Source: Strigamia acuminata
Taxonomy: Eukaryota; Arthropoda; Chilopoda; Geophilomorpha; Linotaeniidae
Assembly: GCA_949358305.1 (NCBI GenBank)
Contig: OX442320.1
Location: 11,300,259-11,364,258, forward strand
Reading direction: 5' to 3'
Length of the DNA stretch: 64,000 bases
Numbering within the stretch: position 1 is the stretch's first letter; each line of letters begins with the position of its first letter. The notes under the pieces were generated by a model, which was given only the letters and a program-made list of their open reading frames with translations, did no database searches and was not told the origin of the DNA. Both the position numbers and the translations under genes were made by a program. Shown here in pieces: positions 47,338 to 60,000 of this stretch.

Positions 47338-47403
47338 CGTTAGTCGTCCGTTAGTCCGTTAGTTGCACGCGCGGATCCTCTGTCTCATCGTCGTCGTGGC
47401 ATC
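46177..47403 (-). CDS. PlexA: Plexin A first coding exon: 5' leader, signal peptide and most of Sema
   Basis: The exon begins after a ggcag acceptor at 47403, has 66 nt of leader with two tiny upstream ORFs, and starts translation at 47337. The coding part has 387 codons. [20 protein letters not shown] is a signal peptide. Sema landmarks are [104 protein letters not shown] and [20 protein letters not shown]. Codon third positions are strongly G/C here, unlike the later exons and the AT-rich flanks. Large open frames in other frames of this exon are by-products of this composition. Confidence 0.95.
47359..47402 (-). promoter_or_regulatory. Two overlapping upstream ORFs in plexin A leader
   Basis: Right after the acceptor, ATG at 47402 opens a five-codon ORF ending in TGA at 47385-47387. 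An overlapping ATG at 47388 (ATGA overlap) opens a nine-codon ORF ending in TAA at 47359. Both end before the plexin start at 47337. Such leaders usually lower translation of the main ORF. Confidence 0.6.
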
Positions 47404-48250
47404 CTGCCAACAAGTACACAAGAATACAATTAGTTATCATCAAATACACACAAGTTAAAACATTTTTAAAAGTATTTTGACTTCTCATATTCCTCGCCAG
47501 ACGACCCCATCAAAACAAAAACAACGATTTCATTTCTCGCAGTCGTAAAACAGCCCATTGCACGATTTGCACTCATTAAAAACCATCCCCTGGTGTCAAA
47601 AAGTGGAAAAACCAGAACTAAACACTCCGATTGCAGCGAGAACAAACTGCAACTGCTTTCCCCGTTTATTATACAAAGCTTTTAAACTTTATAGCATCGA
47701 CCAAACTTTAATTGCGTCAATAAAGCAATCAGAAAAGAGCTGCTGCTCCCCCTCTCGTCTGATTACTCCTACAATTATTCAATTTAAAAAATAAAAATTA
47801 AATTTTATTTAAAAAATAAAATTAAAAATTTGCATCACTTGATTGATCGAAAAAGCGAAGCGTCCAACTTGCCCGCTCATCAAAGGAACGATTTTTCACG
47901 CTCCTTTAGTTCCTTTCAGCTGCAAACTCGCACTTATTTATTGATACACTCGCCAAATGGTTAGAAGGGGCCCTCATTTCAATCATACGAGTTAAAATCT
48001 CGAATCCTCATCCAATATTCATAACAGCGGCCACTGGAGGGGGCGAAACACTCATCTTTATCACGACGTCGAGGGACAGCGACACATTCCCATCATCCGC
48101 CTGTCGTCACCCGACTCCATTAATGCAACACACGACGTGCACAAAAAAATTACAACAACAATAAAACGGGCCCCACAATCAACATCGAACCAAACCCCAC
48201 AATTTACGAGTCATATTTAATTGCAAATCATCATTAAGTCGAGGGGCCCC

Positions 48251-48354
48251 CATCAAAATAGGCCAAAACGGGCCCCCACGATGAAAATTTAATGTGGGCC
48301 CCATCAAAATAAGCCAAAACGGGCCCTCACGATCAGAATTTAATGTGGGCCCCA
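48251..48354. repeat. Two-copy 53 bp gggccc-bearing tandem repeat
   Basis: Each copy reads catcaaaata(g/a)gccaaaac, gggccc(c/t)cacgat, then aatttaatgtgggcccc. Another GGGGCCCC palindrome follows at 48397-48404. Confidence 0.85.
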
Positions 48355-48477
48355 CAATATATGGCTGACATTTGATTTCAAATAATATCGGATGCTGGGG
48401 CCCCAGAAAAATGGGCCCCGCATTCAGTTTCCAAACTTTCAGCTCCGATCTGCCGATCCGTCTGCAATCAGGATCCA

Positions 48478-48527
48478 TTATATTATTATTATTATTATTA
48501 TTACTATTATTATTATTATTATTAATT
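48478..48527. repeat. (ATT)n microsatellite
   Basis: About 15 tandem ATT/TTA triplets with one interruption (tacta). Confidence 0.95.
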
Positions 48528-49289
48528 CAACACTCCAAGATAGTAATGATCCAATGAGTAGTTGTAGTAACAATGAATATCCGTGAAAGAGGTTCTAATG
48601 AATGTTTGGCTGTCGTCAATGGATGCCAAAGACATTGATGGCGTCGCCATCTTGTCGTAGATCAAAGAAGGAAGTTGGAGGTCGGGGGAGCGGGAGCGGG
48701 GAAGAAATAAGCAAAGCCCTCAAGGTGCAGTCCCAGTTTCCTATTCAAGAGGGTGAGCAGAAAGTGGCAGTGCTAGTGAAGCATTTCAATAGACTCAAGG
48801 ACCCTCGTACATAACTCGGCGAGGGCAAGAGCTCAATGCTCGAGAACCCTCCTAGACCCGAGGCGACGCATCTGACTTGACACTGCCCGCTCTACTCATG
48901 ATGGCAATTAGCGCAAACTCGCATCGACTTATGCACTGCCCTGCACTGCCCTGCACTGCCCTGCACTGCACACACACACTGGGGGTAGAGCAATCACAAA
49001 TTAGCATTTTCCTAACCGAGGTTCTTCGGGGGCCCACGCCCCGACGCGTCTCGTCGCGCTAAATTGAAAAGTTATGTTTTTGCCAAATAAGGGTCAAGCG
49101 CAAAAAATGTGTATGCGTAAGAACAATTAAACGATGCGATGTTGGGAAGAAATGTGGGCAATAGAGGTAATTGTGCAGTGGGAGTTGGGAGAAATTTCTG
49201 CGTTTTGGTTTATTTTTTTTGAATAAAAATCAATTGGGATATTTGTATACATTTAGAACGATAAAAGATGTATGCTCCGGCATGTTGTG

Positions 49290-49640
49290 TGAGTTTTAGA
49301 GGAAAAAATGCACGTTTTATGTGCACAAATGATCGCTTAAACGCAAAAATACCCGTTTTGAATGCAAAAATACATGTTTTAAGGCTCAAAATGCATTTTT
49401 TTGACGCAAAAATGCTCGTTTAAAGGCAAAAATACCAGTTTTAGATGGAAAAATCAATTTTTAAGGCTCAAATTGCACTTTTTAAGCGTAAAAATCCCGA
49501 TTAAACGCAAAAATGCACTTTTAGCCCTTTTTTACGTGTAAAAATGCACATTTTGCCCTTTTGTACGTGTAAAAATGCACTTTCTGCCCCTTTGTACGTG
49601 TAAAAATGCACTTTTAGCCCTTCGTACGTGCAAAAATGAA
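49290..49640. repeat. Degenerate cgcaaaaatgc repeats
   Basis: Loose repeats of acgcaaaaatgc(a/t)cgtttta, then a tighter array of ttttacgtgtaaaaatgcac with gcccttt at 49525-49640. Confidence 0.8.
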
Positions 49641-51299
49641 TTTTTTAAGCCGCAAAAACGCCACTCTCTCCCACAAACGCATCTTTCTTCTCCACCTTTA
49701 ATCACATCCAAATTTGGCAATTTTCAATCCACCAATGCGTGATCGATCCCGGCGACTCGGGCGCCGACGTCACACAACCCGTTCGCCTTAACTTATTTAT
49801 TACAAACACCATCCATTACTTACCTCTATTTTTCCTCCCCCCTCCCCTCCCCCCCCGTCCTCCCCCTTATTCGTTATCTATTCAATGTTTACATTTGTTT
49901 CAAGCAGCACAAATGATAAAAATCACGGGCAGTTGAAGCGCAACACAAACCGGGCGCAGAAAAAGGCAGATGAAGCGCACAGTTTTGCCTCATTGCAAAT
50001 TCAAATGCGCCCATTCGAATGCTAAGGCAGATTCCATTTTACCTATTATCATAATTATCCCTCGCAGGGAAGACGTTCACTGCATTCTGCTCCCACTCAA
50101 ACATCTGCATTCAACAGTTTAGACTCCACATACACAGCGCCCCCTAACAACGGCTTCACAACCAATGACTCGGCTAAAAATCTTCCCCAATTAAGCAACA
50201 AGTTACTTCCCATCATCCTATTGATTTTCCCAGTCCCCTTGTACCTTCAAAAACAACAACTCCATTAAAATACAAAAAAAGAAACAAAGAAACAACTCCC
50301 TTTCAACACACACATTATTACACAGCGCCTTGTTTTCGCTCTTCGTGTAGGAGAAGGGCCCCAAATAATTCGGGGCCCCCAAATACAAAAAAAAAAATCA
50401 AATTATTTTGGTTGCAAATTCTGTATCAATTAGGGCCCCAAATAAAAAAATCATTTTTTTTTGTAATTTTGTGCAAAGGGCCCCATGTTGCTTCAGGAGG
50501 CCCCAAATATATATATTTTTTCACCCCTCGACTCCCTAGTGTTGGTTTAGGCAGTGTTCCGAGTAAAGCTGCAGGTGAGGCAAGTAGATTTAACTATGAA
50601 GGAAATTCGCTAAACATCAGCAGCCCCTCCATTACTTCAGCCACATTAGCCAATGGGAGAAGCCTCTTTTCAAGTGCAGTCACCTAGCAAGCAGCTTTAC
50701 TAGACACCCTTGCACAAACATTTTTCAACCCATGTGAATGCAATGGGTGGGCCCTCTGACGTCCATTATTCCACGGGTTTCATCTGACTATTATCCCCAC
50801 TGCCAAACACATCGTCGTGGAACCCGCGTTTGCCTCGGTGATGAGAGGCAAAGAAAGAAAAAAAAGAAGAAAAAAAGAAGAAAAAGAAACCGGGTGTTGG
50901 CAAGGTTTATTAAAGAAACCTCCCGCTGCACGAGAAATTCTCATTACAATCAAAAGTGCAGGCCCCTAGTGGCGAGATTATAATCCTAGGATTCCAGATT
51001 AAGTGTCTGGAGAGTGCAGGTGTGTGGGGGAGGGTAGGGGGAGCGAGTGAGTGGAGGAGAAAAAGGAAAAGCTCATTACCACGAGGTGTAACAAGCTGAT
51101 TAAAAAAAAAAAAATACTTAATTCTCCGTGCCGATATCTGTTTCAAGCGGCTGTGGTAATCAAATGAATTAAATGCCAATTAATAGGCATCTGTTCAGAA
51201 ACTCGAGTGTGGGAGAATTCGTGGCTTTGTTGAAATGGTGAACGGGGACGAGGTTCACGTTTCTCGTGATACAACACACGATTATGCTGAAAAATGCGG

Positions 51300-51630
51300 C
51301 TTTCGGGCCACATCCCCATGCTAAAATCCTGCCGAAGCCGATCACCCGTTTCCTTTAGAACGCAGAAGTTAAGCAGCATCGGGCTTGGTCAGTACTTGGG
51401 TGAGTGACCGGTTGAAAATTTCAGTTGGTTCGCGTCCTTGTCTGACTAAGGTACTGTTTCTAGGGCAAGAACATCTGGCACATCCGACTATGTTTTCCCA
51501 GCTCTCGGTTCAAATGCTAGGTTGAGTCCTCAAGAAAGTCGTCCCACAGATCGCAGCTTGCGTTGCCTAAATCCCCACAAAAGTATTCTACTTATGGAGT
51601 CATGGCGATACTTATACTCATCTAAAGACG
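51300..51630 (+). mobile_element. 5S rRNA-derived SINE, copy B
   Basis: The 5S-like head GATCACCCGTTTCCTTTAGA, AGAAGTTAAGCAGCATCGGG and TTGGTCAGTACTTGGGTGAG matches 5S internal promoter boxes. It is followed by the body shared with copy A (CTAAGGTACTGTTTCTAGGG, AAGTCGTCCCACAGATCGCA, AAATCCCCACAAAAGTATTC). It carries an uninterrupted TA (51452-51453) where copy A has the MITE. Confidence 0.85.
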
Positions 51631-53919
51631 ACGTAGCATGCAACAACATTAAAAACGACTTCATTATAGCAAAGATAGACATATTCTAGAATACAAAGCT
51701 TCCAAGAACTAGCTAAATTTTCAAGACACAACATGCACGATTGAAAAATCGCGTTTAAAGGAGTTGCGACATGAAAAATACAACAGGACTTTATATGATG
51801 TATTTTTATACGTAGTTATCAAATTTTTGGCGTATTACACAACGCCGCCAAAAGACTCTTGTTCAAATTCGCTTCCAAGTCTTGCTTAATCCTAAATGAG
51901 CACCTGATAGACCCTCATGCATTTCTTGCAATAGATCTTGTTTTAATTGCTGAGACCTAAGCTAATAGAAGTACAATGATAGCTCAATTATCACTAAATA
52001 GATATTGCCCAATCTAACAACCTAAACGGGGATACATCTTGTACACATGATTGGAATTCACCGATAACTGGACTTCCACTTCCTCCAACACTGACAATTA
52101 TCAAATCACAACAATTTATTGGCAACGCACAAATCACTCGGCCATTCTCTAGCTAACTAGCACGATCTATCCACATCCATCTCCCCATTCACATCATTCG
52201 ATCCGCCACTAACTGGACTCGAAGCGACGACAAAACGGTTGCAAAAGCCAGTTCACCTCTTCATTATACTCCCGGAATAAAAAGAAAATCTTAAGAAAAG
52301 AAGCCCCCCTCCCCCCATCACCTGCCCCCAGTGCCGCTTGCAAGAAGAAACTCTGCCCGATTTGTCACCGGCCCTATGACAGGCTTTGTGCCTTCTTAAG
52401 AGCCAGGCAGCTGCCTTTCCTTACATCCCTATCCCTTACTGCCCCTCTGGCCTCGTTTTCGCCTTCTTCGCTCCGTCACGGTCCATTTTGCGACATCAGC
52501 GGAGGCAGGTAAACAAATGCCAGGGTTCAACAGGTAAGTATGCAACAGGCATCCATTGGCCATGGACAACCCTTGAGCATTCATCCAAAGAAAGATTCTA
52601 GATTAATCAGGGGGTATTGTGCATCCAATGTTTTCAAGGGGTGCCATCATTCCGCCCTCTGCTGGAATGCTAGCTTATCAGTGCAACAAATCTGCATACA
52701 TCAAAACAACATGTGACACCTTTGATGCTTGCACAAAGGAGTTTCTACCTCCCACATTGAACATAAACAAGGTTTTATTCAGAAATTCCTTGCCATTAAA
52801 AAAAAAGAGGGAAAAAATCCAACTCGGTATTAAGTAAATGAGACAGTTCATGAATAGGACATGTCACAGTCATCAGCAGGTTCATGACTGTACTTTTATT
52901 AAAATCCTTCATAGCCTGACAGTGGCTGTGTGACCTCCATTGTGTGCAGCACCATAAACCCCCATTTCTTTGTATTGTCCTGTGCACATTAAAAATGCAA
53001 ACAAATTCCACAAGATTGATCTGAAACGGGCCTTTAATATCCATCTGGTCCAGTGCTGGTTCAACCAAAAACTAATTAAAACATTTTAATTAACAAAACA
53101 GCTTTTTTTCTTCCTATTTCTTTTTTCTTTTTTTTTGGGGGTTGAATGCAATAAATTTTGAATAATTTTTGTACATTGCAGAAGAGGAAATTGCTCAAGG
53201 TAAAAAATAATCCCTCACGTGAATAAATTTCTGCTCACTTTAAAGTGGCAACACTGGAAATTGGAGCTCCTTGAACCAGGCTGGAACTAAGAAAACACTT
53301 CATGTATTTGTTTCCAGAGTATAAAACAAAACTCCAGTCCATTAAACCCTAAATAATCCTAAAGAGGAAAGCGAGGAGGGAAAAAGTAGTAAAAAGTGTG
53401 GCAAACTATATCATTCTACTTTTAACACCAGTTTCACATCCAATGAAAGACAGTATTTAAGGTTTACCTTTGTACATACTAGAAGCAATTGTTTTTAAAA
53501 GGAACCCACTTCTTTCCTCCCAATTTCACCAAAGAAAACCTCCTTGTGTGTGTCTGTACACTACTTCACTTTTATTATCTAAAGAGCACTTCTTGGATCG
53601 GTTCCAAGAGTGGTCACTACTATCCCTTTCTCGTCTGCACCGAATATCCTGTCAACCTGAAGGAATTGGCTGAAGAACAGCTGCCCGCATGCCCACCAAC
53701 TTCTCACGATAGCACTCGACAGCGAGAGAGATATTCACGCCAGATCTCGCTGCAAAGTGTAAGTATCGGCACCGAGCACGCCAGAGAAAGAAAGAGAGAT
53801 AGGCAACTGATTCCGCAAATGGTAGACTTAACAAGGAAACGACAAAGTGCACTGATCTAACTTGAGCTTTAAAGAAAGAAAAAGCTGACAACTATATACG
53901 CCGTTGCCTTTTCCGAAGT

Positions 53920-54580
53920 CCGTTTACTACGCTTACTACGCCAGAACATACGCATCGTCCATATCAAAGTCACCTGGTTTACGCTGTGGCTACGCCGTCG
54001 AAAACGACATCCGATACTTATACTTAAACTTACTTATACTTAAACTTACTTATACTAAAACTTACTTATACTTAAACTTACTTATACTTAAACTTACTTA
54101 TACTTAAACTTACTTATACTAAAACTTACTTATACTTAAACTTACTTATACTTAAACTTACTTATACTTAAACTTACTTATACTTAAACTTACTTATACT
54201 TAAACTTACTTATACTTAAACTTACTTATACTTAAACTTACTTATACTTAAACTTACTTATACTTAAACTTACTTATACTTAAACTTACTTATACTTAAA
54301 CTTACTTATACTTAAACTTACTTATACTTAAACTTACTTATACTTAAACTTACTTATACTTAAACTTACTTATACTTAAACTTACTTATACTTAAACTTA
54401 CTTATACTTATACTTACTTATACTTATGAAGCCCGTTTACTACGCTTACTACGCCAAAACATACACATCGTCCATATCAAAGTCACCTGGTTTACGCTGT
54501 GGCTACGCCGTCGATAACGACATCCGATACTTATACTTAAACTTACTTATACTTAAACTTACTTATACTTATGAAGCTTA
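53920..54580. repeat. Composite satellite: 16 bp array framed by a ~100 bp complex unit
   Basis: A complex unit (CCGTTTACTACGCTTACTAC, ATCGTCCATATCAAAGTCAC, CTGGTTTACGCTGTGGCTAC, GACATCCGATACTTATACTT) occurs at 53920-54020 and again at 54427-54530. Between and after them is an array of ttatacttaaacttac (16 bp), about 25 copies long at 54020-54420 and short after the second unit. TATGAAGC closes both blocks. Confidence 0.93.
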
Positions 54581-56934
54581 ATACATTCGTTAAGTACAAA
54601 CAAACAAACAAAGGCCAGATTTTCTTAGTTTTATACGCTCAGATGTAGATAAAAATCGGGCACTGCGTGATAGTTTGGGGCTCACTGTTGGTGGGATTCC
54701 CTTCAGTTGCACCTGTGGTGAGGCAGAAATAGAGAACTCTGGTATTTCCAATTAGGATCTTGGGTTCAGGTTTACAGTTCACCCTGCCTGCTTTTCCCCC
54801 CTTTTCCTTTTGTCTTTCCTCATCCAGCATTCCTAATGCATTCTGATACCACAAATAATTAAATTGGAGATTAATAATTGAAAAAAAATGCAAACAAGGG
54901 TTTATTTAATATTGTGGTATACAACATGTGACTGGGAGCGAAATTACACCCCTGGCTGAGCACAAGAAACAACTTCACAAACCCGACATGACAATGTGGG
55001 ATGATAACATCACATGTCACACACTGATTCCCAACATGACAAGATGAACACAACACGGTAATTAGCATTAAAATAACATCAAAACCACATACACTTTTTT
55101 TTTACATTTTAAATTCTTTTTGGGGGGGTTTTTATGCGTTTTGCACCTCGAAAAGCCATAAAATTGCCAGATATGATTCGAAAATTGAGTGGCAATAAAA
55201 GTGGAGAATAAAAAGCAGCACAAAGCCGAAGAAAGAGGCGCGGGGGCCCCGAATGATGGGTTCAATCAAATTTGTATATCAAGCAGCGGGAGGAGTCGGG
55301 AAGAGAAAAACTCAACTGGTAATCTGCACACACATCTCAAGAGGCAACGATCTGCCTTGATCGACCGCTAGGGGTCAACTGTCAGAGCCACCAACAGTAG
55401 GTTTTCAATCATTGAAGTAGGGGGCAGCGCTCGCAGCCCCGCAAGCATTTCATTCGGCGCGCTGTCATTCTGCAAACCGCTCGGACACAAGAAAATCGCC
55501 AATAGAAAAATCGCCGATAGAAAATTAATGAAAAATATTTTTTTTTAGATTTTTAAAAAATTAAAAAAAAAATTTTTTTGAAGTAAATTGAGGATTGGAG
55601 CCTCGAAGCAGCGTCTCGCCTGGTTTTTTGATTAACAAGTGAGTTGGGTGCCCCGCACAGCTGCAGTGATGGGAAGAAATGAGTGACAAACTTGACACCT
55701 CAATGATACTGTATGTGCTAATCACACTGCTTGCGCTCACAGCAATTGATCCCGGATTAAATTGCCAAGCACGTATTCCACTTGGCCCAACAATTTTTTT
55801 TTTTTATCATTTCACGTGTGCACCATGTTTGGAGAGACTTTCACAAATTCACAGCCAAAATAATCAAAAAAAAAAAATTCGAAAAAACAAATTTTTTTCC
55901 ACTTTTTGTTCAAATTTGTCGTTTAAATCTCGCGAATCTCGCTCCACCCGTCGCAAAACCCGAGAGAAAAAATTAAAATGTATCAAATTCAAGTTGCAGT
56001 CGAGTGAAACTCGATCCGACAAAACATTTTTTTCCTTTCATCCACATAAAAACTTCAAAAATTGTTGAAAAAAACACACAAATTCAATTTCTTTCCAAAA
56101 CCCCCATCAATTCAACACATTTTCCCATCCAAAACATCCAAAACTTGCAAAAATCAACCCAAACATTTAAAACGCCACAAAAACCAAAATCCCATTCCGC
56201 CTCAAAATCGTGACCCAAATATTGAACACCAAAATAATACATATATACATCCATCTCGCATCAAACAAAACGTGAACCCCATAATCAATTCCACACCCCC
56301 ACCCACCAAAAAAAAAAAAACCAAAAAAAAAAAAAAAAAAAAAAATTGTTTACACCACCATCATCATCCAAAATCGACCCAACAAAATCAATGCACATAA
56401 ACCCCGTACTCCCCCCTTGTCATCAAACAGAAAAAGCAACATGTGGTTCCCCTCTCCCAACCCACCAAACACCCAAAAAACCCTCAATTCCCCTCCAAAA
56501 CACCTCCCTATCCACTTTAACACACAAAACCCCTCAAAAAAAAAAAAAAAAAATCCTCCACCAACCCCACATTACTTTTGCTTAGCAGCCTCTTAAAGAG
56601 AAAGTCAGCCATGGCTTTCTTTCTCCTTCAAGACCTTGAATCACGTCGTCCTTGCAGCCCTAGACACCGAGCCCGGTTCAATCTCCTGTGTCACTCCACT
56701 AATGAGCTCCACGAGCAACTCCACTTCATTAACCTAATCGATGAATAACTATTCAAACAACACCTACACACAACCCCCCTTATCAACAAACAGCGCTCCA
56801 AATCCTCTTCTTCACACCCCGCAACACAAACCCGGGCAATGGCCCGAGCCAGGAGCAATGGAACCAGCAAACAAACACCCCCGGTCAAATCCGCAACGAA
56901 AACCAAACGATTATTCTGCTCGGTTATGTCTTAC

Positions 56935-57060
56935 CTGGAGATTTGTTGTTTTTCCTCGGGTTTGCCACGATATTGTTAATATTTATCCCGTGCGCGGTGC
57001 TGCTCTGCTGCTGCAACGGCCGTTCGTTCCCCTCGCGCTGTAGACCGACGCAGCAGTGTG
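56935..57060 (-). other. PlexA: Candidate non-coding first exon of plexin A
   Basis: The coding exon at 47403 begins with a splice acceptor, so an upstream leader exon must exist. A strong donor (CTCCAG then gtaagacat, minus strand) ends at 56935, at the foot of a locally GC/CpG-rich patch (56.95-57.3 kb) that would suit a promoter. The 5' limit is a guess. The link is inference only. Confidence 0.35.
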
Positions 57061-60000
57061 GCTCACTCACTCACTCGCGCCTTCTGCCACTCGAGTGTTC
57101 TCCCTCTTTCCTCCACCTGTTTAATGGCACGCCGACTCACCCTGGCGGCGCAGTGGAACCGGCCGACCAATCACACGCTGCCGGATATTAATAGAGAGAG
57201 GGGGAATGGAAGATGGAAGTGGAAGCAACCATTGCCCGGTGCGGCAGGGGGCGAGAGGCAAAACAAATGCCGGAGATTTTCGTCTCGTGTCGCTCCAAGA
57301 TGGAGACCGAGCACGACCATCTTATTCGACCGCTCGATGCGCGACGGCAAAATGGAGTTGAATATTAAACGTGACGTGTTAATTTTAATTGGCGGGGCCC
57401 CGGGGCCCATTTGGATTTGTTTTTGTTGAATTTTGTGCATTTTGTCAACTTTTTGTGTCGTTTTCGTCTCGTTTTCGTTTTGTGAGGCCCATTTAGACGT
57501 TTTTGTGTCGTTTTGTCGACTTTTTTGTGTCGTTTTCGTGTTGTTTGTTGTTTTAGGGTGCGCAACAATGGCGGGGGTGTTGATTGTTGGTCGGCAACAG
57601 ATGATGAGACGCGCGTAGGGACATTGAGACGAAGAATGGAAGTAAAAAAGGAAGGGTGAGCCAGGGGGCGCCTTTGTCTAATTGACATTAATTTATGGGC
57701 GCCCACTCTCACCTATCCGGCGTTTGGAGCACCGACCAATTACAGAGCACGACTCGATCATCCGGAGGCGAAACTGTGGCCCAGCAAAGCTCATGGCCTT
57801 CAGGACGAGTCCATTGGCTCCATACTCGTTACCAAGGGGTTGGCGAGCCTCGTTAAAATCACCACTGGGAAGTGTTATTATGAGTGGACCTCACAGGAGA
57901 GAGAGAGATCGGCCACTTTGCAAAGAAAAATATATGCTGAGCTGAGCTGCTGCAAGTCGTCTCGGGTCTCGGGTCTCAGCCTCAGTCTCTCTCGCACCAG
58001 TTGAAATCTGGACAAATATGCTCAATGCCCCGCACGGTTTTGTGGTCAAAGCAAAAACAAGCGTTTCATGTTCATTTTTGCTTAGAAATCAACTTTTTTT
58101 CATTGTTATACCAAAAACATTGTTAAATAATCAACATTTTGCATTGTTACGACAACAAAATTGTCGAATAATCAACATTTTGCATTGTCACGACAACAAA
58201 ATTGTAGAATAATCAACATTTGCATAGTTACGACAACAAAATTGTCGAATAATCAACATTTTTCATTGTTACAACAAAAAATTTCTTATAATCAACAATT
58301 TTTTTCCATTGTTACTTAAAAAAATCAACATTTTCCATTTAATTAAAAAAATCAACATTTTTCCATTGTTACAACCACAAAAAAAAATTCCTTGCAAAAG
58401 CCACTCGTTTTCATCATCATTCCAACAAAACCAATTTTTTCTTTTGATATTGTTACTTACACAAAAAAAAAAATATTTTTAAACCCAGCAACTTTTTTTC
58501 CATTATCGCAGAAAACAAAAATAAAAAAAAGATGAAGAAAACAGCAGCAACTGTTTCACACATTTGTTCAAATTTCCAATTAATTCGCAACCTAAAGCTG
58601 CGTGAAGCGAAAATCAACTTTAGCATCAAAATTCCTCCACCTCAGGTGTCCTGTTTTGTTGCACTCCAACAATGCCCGCTCCAACATACTTTATTTAATG
58701 GCACACAGCACACACACAACGTTATAATCGATGTTACACATGCCTCCAAGGGTCAACTAAAGATGCTCCCATACTCATGGGGTTCACGAATTGTCCCCTT
58801 CAACTAATTAGCAAGTGCCAACCTCAAAATGAAACTCTCAACAATCTCCACATTCAAACCCACTTCCCCCACCAACAAACAATCTTAATCATTCTTTAAA
58901 ATATTTTCGCCCCCCCCCCTGCCCCCCCCCAATTAATAAAAAAAAACACCAAAATTTTTTTTTTTTAATTTTTTAATTTTTTTCAATTTTCCTGACCCCC
59001 CAACACCCATTTGCAAAAAGCCACTCTGGGCAGGTGAGTGGGCTGTGACCCCACCAGCGTCTGCCTGACGCCCCCACCCTGTGCACTCAACCGCAGGGTG
59101 AGTCGAGGAATGTGTAAATAGGCCAGAAAAACAATTCCATAACTCAAAACAATACCTCCTTTGTTATTACTTATTATCAATCTCCATCCCATTAATTGAC
59201 CCAACGCACCCCTGAACAAACAACGCCATGCAACGGCAAGAAAAAGAAAAATGAATCCAACTCTTAATAAATTCCATTTGTTTCATTAGCACATTCTGAC
59301 CTCATTAAAACCAAACCACAAAAATGAAGAAAAATGTTGAAAAAAAAAAGTGTTTATTCATCCAAAGCCCCGCTGCTACCTCTAATATACATCCCAAGTG
59401 GCTGACCCCACCGACCCCCACCATAAATCCCTTTGCTTAATTGTTTTTTCCCACAAGAATCATCCTGCGCATTATTTGTGTACAGAGTCCACAAGATCAG
59501 CCAACAAAACCATCAAATAACTGCCCAAACATCCACCGAAAGAGTGGGCTTCCCCGCGCAGCACATGCACACAAAAAGGGAAAAACGTGGCTTTGCTCGC
59601 TTTGCTGCATAGCGCCCATTTCGTCTTTGTCTGAATTGTCTCCCCCTTAATCCATCGCTCTGGCACTTGTTATTCTTAGACTCGACTTGATCTTTAGGAT
59701 CAGTCCAACATCTGTTGCCCACAATATCTTTTTTTCCCCTCTCTTTTCTTATTAACTCTATTCCCCTACCCCCACTTAATGAGAAAATTGTTTACATTCT
59801 AGAATCGACTGAATTTATTCCCTGACACAACATTTATGCAAAAAAATTAAAAAAAAACACGCCGATACCATTGAAGTGCAACCTCCCCGATGCAGCTTTT
59901 CACATGTGATGTTGCTAATTACTTGTATCACACAGTGACATATGGTTGGAGTATCCATTCCTGACACGGGCAAAAAATATGACTTTTTTGCAGCTAGCTG

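Larger units (their letters stand above)
47404..56934. other. Upstream region or 5' intron of plexin A (9.5 kb)
   Basis: No supported protein-coding exon on either strand. It contains gggccc-rich repeats (48237-48420), an (ATT)n tract, tgcattttt-type repeats (49290-49640), a 5S-derived SINE (51300-51630), a composite satellite (53920-54580) and A/C-rich low complexity (55.8-56.6 kb). Confidence 0.5.

Noticed and set aside
56741-57191. Plus-strand open frames with a hydrophobic stretch (LLIFIPCAVLLCCC)
   Set aside because: Hydrophobicity follows from a T/GC-rich leader region; a strong minus-strand donor suggests non-coding exon sequence instead.
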